Below, one piece after another: positions 50,651-59,826 of a DNA stretch of 62,397 nt (positions within the stretch are counted from its first letter, which is position 1; each line of letters starts with the position of its first letter). This DNA comes from Methanobrevibacter sp. (GTDB lineage Archaea; Methanobacteriota; Methanobacteria; Methanobacteriales; Methanobacteriaceae). Under the pieces are notes generated by a model that worked only from the letters and a program-made list of their open reading frames with translations, was not told the origin of the DNA and did no database searches. The stretch covers positions 1 to 62,397 of the forward strand of contig JAGCLR010000143.1 in the NCBI GenBank assembly GCA_017646885.1, given 5' to 3'. Position numbers and translations under genes: made by a program.

Positions 50651-52126
50651 ATGGTTTTAGGTACAAGAGAAGACAAATTAAGAAAACCAGACGGTAGTTC
50701 GATAACAAGAGCTGGAATAGTTGAAGAAAGCATTTTATTTTATAAAACAGCATATCAACAAAACCTCACAGATATTTGTGATTTCAGCGATGGAAGTGAG
50801 ATAAGAACAATTCATGAAAGTATAGCAGTAGAAATATTTAGCTTATACAAAGAAGTAATTCAACAAGCTAGAATGAAATTTGTAAAATATGCAACAGGAA
50901 CATATTTAGATATATTGGCATGTGAATTTCATTTAACACGAAAGAAAAGTGAAGTGGCAAGAGGAACTGTATCATTTACAACAACAGCAACAATAAATAC
51001 AGACATAATAATTCCAAAAGGCACAGTTATTTTAGACCGACACACAGGATACGAATATATTTTAGAAAATGATGTAGCACTAACTGAAACAAACAGGACA
51101 GAAAACGGAATGGTTTATTCAAAATTAACTGGAGCAAGATATAATGCACCGATTGGCAGATTAACAGCTTTTGCTGATATAGGTTCTATACGTACAGAAG
51201 TAAAAGTATACAATCCTACAGAAATAGTTGATGGAGTAGACGAAGAAAGTGATGAAGAATTTAGGGAAAGAATATTGGATGCTAAACGTGCTAAAGCACA
51301 TGGAACAGTTCCAGCATACGAAACCATATTATTAAATGAAGTACCAGACATACACGACGTGTCATTTGTCGAACCAGAGAAATTAACAACGCATTCCAAA
51401 TACGCAAGACATTATGTCGAAGGAACTACACAAGCTCAAATAAAAGATAAAACATTTGACCAGTTAAAAGAAGGTGGATATCTATGTACTAAATGCACGA
51501 ACGTTATTTTTGTAAATGCAGAATCAAAACCATGTCCAGACCATGTCATAGAAGATGTGGAATATGTAATGACTCAACAAAACAATTTGGTGGTGGGTCA
51601 AAAATTCCACGTCGAAAAAGCCCAAACAATCAAAGTATATCTTCATGTAGAATTATTCGTAACATCTGCTATAGATGAAAATATATTGTTTACACACTTA
51701 ATGGCTTATTTCAACGGTGGAACGGTAGAAGCTAAAACAGGTTCAAAAACATACAAAGGTTTGGATATTGGTGAAACATTGTACAAATCTCAATTAATAA
51801 ACGCTATAGAGGACATACCAGGCGTATATCAAGTAGGAAGTCTCAAAATAGCAAGACATGACACAAATATTCCAAAGATAATCAGTCAATGGAATAATAA
51901 TGGAGGAGCTGGATTTACTTATGAAGATGATAATGGATATGTTTTCTACAGAAAAGACAGCGACGAAGATTCGATTGAATACTGGGGTACTAAAAATTTT
52001 GTAACGTGGGAAACTCATGCTGGAAGTGTATTTCAATTAGCACAATACAAGGAAATAGATAAGACAGTTCAAACAGTAATAGGATTAGAGCAACTCTTAG
52101 TGGACGGTACATCATTAGGTGCATAA
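50651..52126 (+). CDS. baseplate J-like protein 1
   Basis: 491 residues. Typical gpJ/XkdT features: ARMKFVKYATGTYLDILACEFHLTR, RGTVSFTTTATINTDIIIPKGTV, and VDGVDEESDEEFRERILDAKRAKAHGT. An insertion near 275-300 has Cys residues (CTKC..PCPDH), a zinc-ribbon-like element unusual for this family. J proteins join the wedge to the baseplate rim. 1 base after the previous stop. Confidence 0.88.
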   Translation: MVLGTREDKLRKPDGSSITRAGIVEESILFYKTAYQQNLTDICDFSDGSEIRTIHESIAVEIFSLYKEVIQQARMKFVKYATGTYLDILACEFHLTRKKSEVARGTVSFTTTATINTDIIIPKGTVILDRHTGYEYILENDVALTETNRTENGMVYSKLTGARYNAPIGRLTAFADIGSIRTEVKVYNPTEIVDGVDEESDEEFRERILDAKRAKAHGTVPAYETILLNEVPDIHDVSFVEPEKLTTHSKYARHYVEGTTQAQIKDKTFDQLKEGGYLCTKCTNVIFVNAESKPCPDHVIEDVEYVMTQQNNLVVGQKFHVEKAQTIKVYLHVELFVTSAIDENILFTHLMAYFNGGTVEAKTGSKTYKGLDIGETLYKSQLINAIEDIPGVYQVGSLKIARHDTNIPKIISQWNNNGGAGFTYEDDNGYVFYRKDSDEDSIEYWGTKNFVTWETHAGSVFQLAQYKEIDKTVQTVIGLEQLLVDGTSLGA

Positions 52127-52128
52127 GA

Positions 52129-52914
52129 ATGAAAATATATGAAACCAATTATTGGAGAGCAATAGAACAAAGATTGCACGAAGAAAGTTTATTACATTAT
52201 CCACGAAACGAAGTAAGAAAAATATTATCAGCATATTTGAATGGAGCATTAAATACATGTGAAGAAAATATAAATATGTTCTTTGAGCAAGGATTTTTAT
52301 TAACTTGTACTGGTGAATATCTTGATGAAAGAGGAAATGAAATGGGATTGCCACGAAAACCAGGAACTGTGGCGAAAGGAACTGTAGAATTTTCATTACC
52401 AAATCCAGCGTCAAGTACATTAAAAATACCTAGAAATACATTGATACAATCAAACATGACAACTTATGAATACGTAACATCTGAAGATGCTTATTTTAAC
52501 ATTGGAGACACAACAGTTACTGCAAAAGTACAAGGAATAACATATGGTAAAAGATACAATGCTGAAATAGGTGAATTAACTATCATAGATACAACGTATT
52601 TATCTTCAAACCTCACAGTAACTAATAAAATTGAAATTACTGGTGGAACTGATGGAGAGACGGATGCTGTATATAGGCAAAGATTATTTAATTCCATATC
52701 TACAAAATTAACAGTAAATTATCTCAAAAACCAAGGCAACATAATATATGCCCAAGAAGAGTTCAACGACAATATAAGAATAAAAATGACAAGCTTAAAT
52801 CCATATATGAATAATAAATATTGTATTATTCCATATGGAATACATATGCAGAATTTTGTTACAAAAGAAGTAATATATAATAAAATTATGAATATATATG
52901 TACGAGGATGGTGA
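52129..52914 (+). CDS. baseplate J-like protein 2 (short)
   Basis: 261 residues, a shorter relative of the preceding protein: LTCTGEYLDERGNEMGLPRKPGTVAKGTVEFSLP, IPRNTLIQSNMTTYEYVTSEDA, and ITGGTDGETDAVYRQRLFNSIS are the same landmarks. It lacks the distal domain and the zinc insertion. Two J-type proteins in tandem suggest a duplicated wedge layer or an asymmetrical baseplate. Confidence 0.82.
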   Translation: MKIYETNYWRAIEQRLHEESLLHYPRNEVRKILSAYLNGALNTCEENINMFFEQGFLLTCTGEYLDERGNEMGLPRKPGTVAKGTVEFSLPNPASSTLKIPRNTLIQSNMTTYEYVTSEDAYFNIGDTTVTAKVQGITYGKRYNAEIGELTIIDTTYLSSNLTVTNKIEITGGTDGETDAVYRQRLFNSISTKLTVNYLKNQGNIIYAQEEFNDNIRIKMTSLNPYMNNKYCIIPYGIHMQNFVTKEVIYNKIMNIYVRGW

Positions 52915-52920
52915 TGTATT

Positions 52921-55188
52921 TTGAAATTGCTGGAAGCAGATTTTGCACAGATAGAACACATTAATCAAATCATATATGATAATAGTAGTCATAACTCATG
53001 GGCTTGTTTTGATACACATCTTATGTTGGAAGCCAGATTAGAACAGTTGAAAAAAATATATACTTCACAAACAACAATAAACAACAATATGCGTGGTACA
53101 TACAACAGTTCGAATCCGAAAATGAGTAGAATAACAAATAGTTTTATTGACGTGAGATATGATAGTTTCATAGTTAATATAACTAAATTAACGAATGGGT
53201 ACGAATACAAGTTTGAAATTTACAATGCTTTGTGGGATGGAACATATAAAATATCGAAATCCAAAAATAGTGCTTCTGACCCAGATGAACCGTTCGGAAA
53301 AGGAAATGTAGTTGTAAGTAAAGACAACACTTATGGGAATGTAATAATTTTTACAATAACTGGTGATGATAGTGATAGAGTAAGAATTTGTTTCCATATG
53401 AATATGAATGCTGATGGAAGAAATATTCAAACCACCAGTTTAAAAATCGACAACCCTAAAGAATACGTTCACCAATATGATGTGGAAGTATGTGAAGAAG
53501 GAAAAATAACTGATGAACATGGAAATCCTGTTAGTGGCGTGAATGTAAGTATAGAACCAGTAGACAGTTATGGTAATCCAATTACATCTGGTATAAAGCC
53601 AAGAACGGTTAAAGATATAACCAATGGTAAATTCAAGATGTGTTATAGTGCAGTTGATGTGCCTGGCGATTATTATGTTCTTATGAAAGTAACTGGGAAT
53701 ACATCTTATGTTGGAGCTGAAACGACCCAATTAATACACATTCAAAAAGTACAACAAGAAAGTGTATTTGTATCATGGGGCGACCCAAACCAATACAAAG
53801 ACGTTTGGAAAGGTTCAATTAAAGAATACGAAATTGGCGTCGAAGTTACAAACAAATTTGGAGTACACGAAGCTGATTTGGATAAAAAATTAACAAACGT
53901 GATTTTCACAGTAACAACTATAAAATTAGGCGACAAAAGAGAGACGCAAACCTGCGTTCCGACCAAAAAAAGTGATGGCAAATATGTATTAAAACCAAAG
54001 TGTTCTTATCGTGGTTATTATGAAAATACCAGTAGGTTGGAAGTGGAATTATCCGTAGATAGTCCATTTGGTAATTTAAAAGTAGAACGTCTGGTTTATC
54101 ATAATTGGTTTAAAGCAGAAGATTATGCAGGTTTACTTTCTGAAGTAAATAATGAAGATGGTGCTGATTGGATTTTCCTTTATCCAAAAACATATACAAG
54201 TACTGGAACATTAACTATAACAAGACCACTTACAATAGCTGGATTAAAAGGAAATCAACATTGTTTAATAAATGGGTCATCAAAACGTGGATTAATTGTT
54301 AAAAACACGACAGCAGATACAGATAATTACATGCAGGTTAATTTATTAGGTATAGCGTTTACAAATTGCGAAAACGCCGTATTTTCTGAAACAGGTTGTT
54401 TACTTGTAATATCTCGATGTTATTTCTACAACAACCGTAATTCTAACGAAAACCATAGGGGCTGTAGTGTTGATATGAAACTTACTGATGGAACAATCAA
54501 CAATCAGAAACTATGGAAAACCGAAATAAAAAACAGTTATTTTGTCAATAACAGAGGCAACGAGATACAAAGTATCGGAAGAACACATATAAGAAGTAAT
54601 TTATTCAAAACAACAAACAAAGACAATTTACAACAACCAGAAGTAAAAGTAGTCAGCGTAAGGGCTGGAAGAACAACATATGTTCAAAATAAATCATACA
54701 TCAATATTCCATTCACTTCAAAAGATGACGCTATGCCAAGCAATCACAGTTATGCAAAAGCTTTAGCTTATGTCGAATATGGGGCTACATTTAACGACAA
54801 AGGACCGAATCAGTTAAAAGGGTACGATACATTACCATTGTACGACTATCCTTGGAATAACGAAGCATACACCAGAGCATGTTATTATTATCCATATAGT
54901 AACGTAAGAACATACATTGTATGCAGTCCAAAAAGAGGAAAAGAAAGAAGAGCAACAGGACACAGTAGTGCAATAGAAAACTGGGTATATTATGATGGAT
55001 ATTATTTCACTAGATTGGAAAACAACGGTGGAAACAAATATAATCCATGGACGGAAGAAGAATTAACAGTTCCAAACAATTTAGGAATATATGATGAATC
55101 CAGTAACAAATTTGAAGAAAATTATGACCCACGATTCACAGCACCTTTATATTCAAAAGATGTTTTAATCGTAATGCAGAGTAAGTGA
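52921..55188 (+). CDS. tail fibre with Ig-like domain and parallel beta-helix
   Basis: 755 residues, TTG start. Residues 1-45 are a tail-attachment helix region (ADFAQIEHINQIIYDNSSHNSWACFDTH); 195-285 an Ig/CNA-B-like domain (VSGVNVSIEPVDSYGNP...); 290-390 another beta domain; about 395-600 a right-handed parallel beta-helix (GIAFTNCENAVFS, SRCYFYNNRN, IKNSYFVNNRGNEI, HIRSNLF). This architecture is common to methanogen adhesin-like proteins and phage depolymerases. A host-surface receptor binder is likely. Confidence 0.72.
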   Translation: MKLLEADFAQIEHINQIIYDNSSHNSWACFDTHLMLEARLEQLKKIYTSQTTINNNMRGTYNSSNPKMSRITNSFIDVRYDSFIVNITKLTNGYEYKFEIYNALWDGTYKISKSKNSASDPDEPFGKGNVVVSKDNTYGNVIIFTITGDDSDRVRICFHMNMNADGRNIQTTSLKIDNPKEYVHQYDVEVCEEGKITDEHGNPVSGVNVSIEPVDSYGNPITSGIKPRTVKDITNGKFKMCYSAVDVPGDYYVLMKVTGNTSYVGAETTQLIHIQKVQQESVFVSWGDPNQYKDVWKGSIKEYEIGVEVTNKFGVHEADLDKKLTNVIFTVTTIKLGDKRETQTCVPTKKSDGKYVLKPKCSYRGYYENTSRLEVELSVDSPFGNLKVERLVYHNWFKAEDYAGLLSEVNNEDGADWIFLYPKTYTSTGTLTITRPLTIAGLKGNQHCLINGSSKRGLIVKNTTADTDNYMQVNLLGIAFTNCENAVFSETGCLLVISRCYFYNNRNSNENHRGCSVDMKLTDGTINNQKLWKTEIKNSYFVNNRGNEIQSIGRTHIRSNLFKTTNKDNLQQPEVKVVSVRAGRTTYVQNKSYINIPFTSKDDAMPSNHSYAKALAYVEYGATFNDKGPNQLKGYDTLPLYDYPWNNEAYTRACYYYPYSNVRTYIVCSPKRGKERRATGHSSAIENWVYYDGYYFTRLENNGGNKYNPWTEEELTVPNNLGIYDESSNKFEENYDPRFTAPLYSKDVLIVMQSK

Positions 55189-55192
55189 TTAT

Positions 55193-55588
55193 ATGTATTT
55201 TAGAAATAAATTTAACGAAGAATTTTTATATCTTGCAAATAATATTTTTCCAAAAGGAGGAAGAACGAGCTTGAGTACACCATCAAAATTTTTTGAAATA
55301 AAATACCCAGCATTCGATGAAGCTGGAAGATATATTTCAGTAATACCTATTTTGTTATTCAATCGTATTACTTCTTCAACTGGAGCTATAGTAAATAATG
55401 ATAAAAATATTGAAGATAAAATGATGTTGTGCAAAAACAATAAAGATACTGTCGTTACTTGCTGGTATCAAGAAGGATATGTTTCACAGTATGATTCTGA
55501 TTATATATGTGGTATGAATATATCTCAAATTACAGGTGATTTAGAACCACGCAATCCAGATTACGATTACGAGGAGGAGTGGATATGA
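55193..55588 (+). CDS. small fibre-associated hypothetical protein
   Basis: 131 residues, two bases after the previous fibre gene and overlapping the next by a few bases. Mixed alpha/beta, with CWYQEGYVSQYDSDYICG near 90-107 and an acidic end. No family recognised; a fibre chaperone or small connector is possible. Confidence 0.6.
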   Translation: MYFRNKFNEEFLYLANNIFPKGGRTSLSTPSKFFEIKYPAFDEAGRYISVIPILLFNRITSSTGAIVNNDKNIEDKMMLCKNNKDTVVTCWYQEGYVSQYDSDYICGMNISQITGDLEPRNPDYDYEEEWI

Positions 55589-58200
55589 CAATAATGACGC
55601 CAAAGCGTTTGGGAGACGAACTCGACCTTGACGAATATAATGCCTGTCAGTATTTATTATATAATATGGATTGTTGGAATGAAGATATTGTGTTGAATAC
55701 AGATACTTCCTATCAAGGAAAATACGCAACGTATCAATTTAAAAGTAATAATGTATTGAGAGTAGAAAAACAAGAAAGTTACAGAATCAATTCGGATTTA
55801 ACGAACACCAATTCAACATTCACAATACAATTAACAAGTTTAAATGCGAATTTGAATAAATTAAACATACTTCCATCAATAGAATTGGACGTGAGATTGC
55901 CTCAAAAATATAAAGATGCTAACGGTAATGAAAAAGATTATGACCCAACAGATTTTAAAGATATCCCATATTGGAGCATAAACGAATCAAAAAGCAAGGA
56001 AAATAAATATACAAGGTTAATTCCACCATGTACTTACGATGAAACAACAAAACAGATTCAATTTAAATTATACGAAGGCAAAGCATTACTCCCAACAAAT
56101 ACTATTTTTAGCAGAACTGTTAAGATAAGATTCAAATTCAATTCAAAACCATATGTCGATTTCAGAAACGGAAAAGCAAATACAAATGACGAAATATTGG
56201 TGGACAACGCAAAAGAATTGGAAAAACTCGTAAGAAATGTTCCAAAAGATGAATTCACTATATTCAGATTAGACAGCAATATAGATTCACCAGCACCAGC
56301 ACGTACAAGTGCTACCGAACCTGTAGGAACATATTTTTTATCCAACCCATTAATCATTAAAAATGGACAAAATATAGAAATAAGAGGAGGTACAATACAC
56401 AGGGCTAGGATAAACGCTTCAATATCCAAACGGTGCTTTATAGTTGAGCCTGGTGGGAAATTATCTCTTAAAAATATAATCTGTGAATATGGGAATTGTT
56501 TCAATAACGCATATAAAACAGGGCGTGGTGGTGCAATACTTATAGAACATGATTACTATTCATATGGTGTATTGGAATGTTACAATTGCGTGTTTGAAAA
56601 TAATATCGGACATTATGGTGGAGCTATATTCTCATTCCATGGTGGGTTATTTTTAGATAAATGTACTTTCACAAACAACAGATGTATTGGTAAAGGTGGG
56701 GCGATATATTATCAAGCAAAAGACGCTACACTTAAAATGGAGAATATATTGACAAAAGTAGGTGCTACACCAACAATAACCGTATCTGTTAGGACAACCA
56801 GCAACCAGCCAATAAATGAAGGTAAAGTTGATTTTTACATAAGAAAAAATAACACAGATGAATATATTGGTTCAGCAAGAGTTAGGTCTGGAGAGGCTAG
56901 TGTAACATATACAGTTCCCAACGAAATTAAAACAATTGAATATCCAATCATTGCTATTTATAGAGGTGGACGCAGTATCGATGACGAAACAGTAGTAGCT
57001 ACAATGAAAATCAAAGTTCCAATGAAATACACAGCATCATGGCTCACAGATAATGTTTACAAAGCAAAAAAAGGTGAAACATTAAAAATACGTGCTAAAT
57101 TAATTGATATTGAAAACAAAGTAAGTACTGACCCAACCATGATGTTTATAATCAGAGGAAATTCAATAAGAGCAACAACTGAAGAAAACACTTATCTTTT
57201 CAATTACACTATATCCGAAAACGATGTTACGGTTGCGAAGGAAAACGATAATAAATTAACATTATCATTTGCACCAGTATCTTCTACAGAATATACATGT
57301 AATACAATAATAGCAAATATTGAAATCGATGTCGAAGAAGAGGAAAAAAAGATGGACGGATATGTGACTGGATTATATGTCAAAGTTGCGACTATCGATA
57401 AAACTTTAATGGACGAATGGGTTAATAGAGGTATAACTGATTTATATATAAGGTTATCTGATTACACAATAGTATCTTACCGTAAAGAATTAGAAGATGC
57501 ACTTAAAGTGAGAAAAGAAAATAACCACGAAATACGTATTCACGTGGCAATAAATTGTTTGTACGATATAGCCAATAAGAAAAGTTTTGACCCAACTGAT
57601 AGCACACGTCTTAAATTCATAAAAGAAGAGATAGATTATATATCAACACAGGAAGGTGTTGATGGAATATGTCTTGATTGTGTGAGATATATGGCATCTG
57701 ATAAAAATTCAAGTCGTGAAGCAAAAATAACAGATTACTTCAAAAAAATGAAAGAATATATTCAGTCTAAAAACAAAAATTACGTTATTTCAGGAGTAGT
57801 AAAGGCTGAAGATAGCGATTCATGGGAATATTACGGTCAAAAACATAAAAGCATAGCTGACCAAGTTGATTATATAATTCCAATGGTTTATAAAACAGCG
57901 TATGCTTCTGATGGTAAAAGTATGGACGATACATGGGCTATGGAGAGAACCAAATTCATCATTGAACAGCAAAAAGTACCTGCTGAAAAAATAATAGTTG
58001 CCTTACAAACATATAACAATGACAGTTCAATGAGTAGCCGAACCGTCGAGGATTTAACTACAACCGTTACAAAATTGACCGAATTGAAAGTTAAAGGAGT
58101 TGCATTGTACAGATATGGTTTAGTAAATACAGGTACAAACGGTTATGTTAAATCATATAAAACTATTTTAGATGAAATGAAGGAGGTAAAAAATGACTGA
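55585..58200 (+). CDS. beta-helix fibre with C-terminal TIM-barrel glycosidase-like domain
   Basis: 871 residues. The ATG at 55585 is used because GGAGGAG lies 6-8 bases before it. About 200-390 is a parallel beta-helix (NGQNIEIRGGTIHRA, GGAILIEHDYYSYGVLECYNCVFENNIGHYGGAIF, CTFTNNRCIGKGGAIYY). Two Ig-like domains follow (about 395-590). From about 593 comes a barrel: VTGLYVKVATI, HVAINCLYDI, DGICLDCVRY, NYVISGVVKAEDSD, YIIPMVYKT, KIIVALQTY, KGVALYRYG. This strand series matches GH10/DUF4015-like glycoside hydrolases. Pseudomurein or surface-glycan cleavage is inferred. Confidence 0.75.
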   Translation: MTIMTPKRLGDELDLDEYNACQYLLYNMDCWNEDIVLNTDTSYQGKYATYQFKSNNVLRVEKQESYRINSDLTNTNSTFTIQLTSLNANLNKLNILPSIELDVRLPQKYKDANGNEKDYDPTDFKDIPYWSINESKSKENKYTRLIPPCTYDETTKQIQFKLYEGKALLPTNTIFSRTVKIRFKFNSKPYVDFRNGKANTNDEILVDNAKELEKLVRNVPKDEFTIFRLDSNIDSPAPARTSATEPVGTYFLSNPLIIKNGQNIEIRGGTIHRARINASISKRCFIVEPGGKLSLKNIICEYGNCFNNAYKTGRGGAILIEHDYYSYGVLECYNCVFENNIGHYGGAIFSFHGGLFLDKCTFTNNRCIGKGGAIYYQAKDATLKMENILTKVGATPTITVSVRTTSNQPINEGKVDFYIRKNNTDEYIGSARVRSGEASVTYTVPNEIKTIEYPIIAIYRGGRSIDDETVVATMKIKVPMKYTASWLTDNVYKAKKGETLKIRAKLIDIENKVSTDPTMMFIIRGNSIRATTEENTYLFNYTISENDVTVAKENDNKLTLSFAPVSSTEYTCNTIIANIEIDVEEEEKKMDGYVTGLYVKVATIDKTLMDEWVNRGITDLYIRLSDYTIVSYRKELEDALKVRKENNHEIRIHVAINCLYDIANKKSFDPTDSTRLKFIKEEIDYISTQEGVDGICLDCVRYMASDKNSSREAKITDYFKKMKEYIQSKNKNYVISGVVKAEDSDSWEYYGQKHKSIADQVDYIIPMVYKTAYASDGKSMDDTWAMERTKFIIEQQKVPAEKIIVALQTYNNDSSMSSRTVEDLTTTVTKLTELKVKGVALYRYGLVNTGTNGYVKSYKTILDEMKEVKND

Positions 58201-59515
58201 TACTGGTTGGAAAACACCTTTGACAATTAATCAAGATAGCAGTAGAAAGGTCAATAACGACCATGCGTGTTATGATTTTGCTGATTTAAAAGATGTTTTA
58301 AAAGATGACTTTCACTACGCATACATACCTGTAAGTGGTGGTATTGATAGTTTAAGGGCTAGTCCTGTTGTTTATGCTTATAATTATAATTTCAATATAC
58401 CTCTAACAGCAAAAATAAATAAAGTATATGTTTTACCAGTATTCCAACAAGGAAACGGAGCAAATTATGGTAATGTTGTAAAGTTGAAAACATTGACTTT
58501 GAAAACCACCAGCAGTTTGACCGATTATGGTGGTGAAAAAGTAAAAAACTTAGCAAATGATAACTTCATTAAAAATATCAAAGTACCTATTGGCGAGTGG
58601 ACAACGGAAAGTACGTTCAAGGAAGGAAGCAGATATGTTTTTGGAGATGGAGATAATCCATGGGGTATTGAATTGACACCATCTCTGATTAACAGTACTA
58701 ATTTCGGTTGCATATTTCAAGTCGTGGGAACGGAATACAAAAAATGGGTAATGCCAAGATTAGCGAAATTACTGATGAAAGTAGTGTATGATTCTCCTTC
58801 TTCTTCAAGCGATGAAAGTAAATTAATACCAAGCAAAGAAACGTTAAAGTATTATGTAAACAATTCGAATAACGAAGTTCAATGGGATTCTTTTTACACC
58901 TCAAAGACTACATTTTCGGGGCTGGACGTTGCTAAACAAGATACTGGAATGAAAGTCAAAGTCGAAAGAACACATATTGGAAAAAGCACTTCAAGTGCAG
59001 TTACCACCATATCAAGCAACAATCTATTGATAGGAAGCGACAAATTAAAATCATATTCTTTACCTTCTCTCAAATATGGTGGTGATGAAAAGGAAAAATC
59101 ATACGGAAGTCATGAATTTAAGGTCTATCCTGGTTTTGTTGGTGGAACACAAATTTTAGAAGTAAGTACGGAAAGTTCAAACCAAGGTGGTGCTGGTTTT
59201 ACAAGATACATCAAATTTTTTGTCGAAGGAGATACCTTTACTGATAATTCTGGCGAACCAGTAGAACACTTAGTGAACGAAAATCAATATTGCAAGATAA
59301 CGAGATGTACTTTCAAGAAAAACGATGCGACTTATACGGATAAAACAACAACCCCACCTACACCAATAGGTACTGGTGGTGCTATGTACATTACTACAGA
59401 GCATTTCAAATATAGTGGCAATATATATGGCGAAAAAGACACACCAGATGCAAATACATGTGGTGCTACAGATGGAGTTCCTAATCTATGCTACAATGAC
59501 AAGAAAATAGAATAA
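58193..59515 (+). CDS. terminal tail fibre protein
   Basis: 440 residues overlapping the previous gene by 8 bases. Mostly beta: residues 1-200 beta-sandwich-like, 235-350 a second one, and the C-terminus (CKITRCTFKKNDATYTD...GTGGAMYITTEHFKYSGNIYG) has a single beta-helix-type coil related to that of the preceding protein, then stops. The helix looks cut off, as if the protein had lost its C-terminal part at the recombinase-linked boundary. It is the last virion gene. Confidence 0.65.
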   Translation: MTDTGWKTPLTINQDSSRKVNNDHACYDFADLKDVLKDDFHYAYIPVSGGIDSLRASPVVYAYNYNFNIPLTAKINKVYVLPVFQQGNGANYGNVVKLKTLTLKTTSSLTDYGGEKVKNLANDNFIKNIKVPIGEWTTESTFKEGSRYVFGDGDNPWGIELTPSLINSTNFGCIFQVVGTEYKKWVMPRLAKLLMKVVYDSPSSSSDESKLIPSKETLKYYVNNSNNEVQWDSFYTSKTTFSGLDVAKQDTGMKVKVERTHIGKSTSSAVTTISSNNLLIGSDKLKSYSLPSLKYGGDEKEKSYGSHEFKVYPGFVGGTQILEVSTESSNQGGAGFTRYIKFFVEGDTFTDNSGEPVEHLVNENQYCKITRCTFKKNDATYTDKTTTPPTPIGTGGAMYITTEHFKYSGNIYGEKDTPDANTCGATDGVPNLCYNDKKIE

Positions 59516-59824
59516 CTTAATATAACTTGGTTTAAATGGGAAAATTATATATATGATGTTTTTAAAATATAATAATAGTGAGAAGAACGATGGTTTAAAT
59601 CTAGAACTTTTTATACTATGTTGTTTATTTTTTTTGAGGAATATTCCATGGTCTTAAAAATCAAAAAAAACATAATTTAACGAAGTATATTTAGTTATAG
59701 TTGGGTATAACGAAGCCTTTTTCGAAATACCTAGATTAGTATTTTATTTAAAAAAATTTAGATTATCAATAATTATTAATTTGTAATGTTTCATGTTTAT
59801 TATTACGTTGTTCTTCTCACTATT
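59516..59824. other. non-coding switch region upstream of recombinase
   Basis: Just over 300 bases without a gene. It contains a 17-bp perfect inverted repeat (59572-59588 and 59810-59826), two direct GGTTTAAAT copies (59529-59537, 59592-59600), and two TAACGAAG copies (59678-59685, 59708-59715). The spread of short repeats around a tyrosine recombinase is as expected for recombination core and arm sites. No clear TATA box faces the recombinase. Confidence 0.55.
59572..59588 (+). repeat. left arm of 17-bp inverted repeat
   Basis: ATAATAGTGAGAAGAAC is the exact reverse complement of 59810-59826. Together they bound about 220 bases. Candidate recombination site of the adjacent tyrosine recombinase. 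Confidence 0.65.
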
Positions 59825-59826
59825 AT
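59810..59826 (-). repeat. right arm of 17-bp inverted repeat, at recombinase start
   Basis: GTTCTTCTCACTATTAT ends inside the ATG at 59825-59827. If recombination between the arms inverted the segment, the DNA upstream of this start codon would change, but the protein from this ATG would not. Confidence 0.65.
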
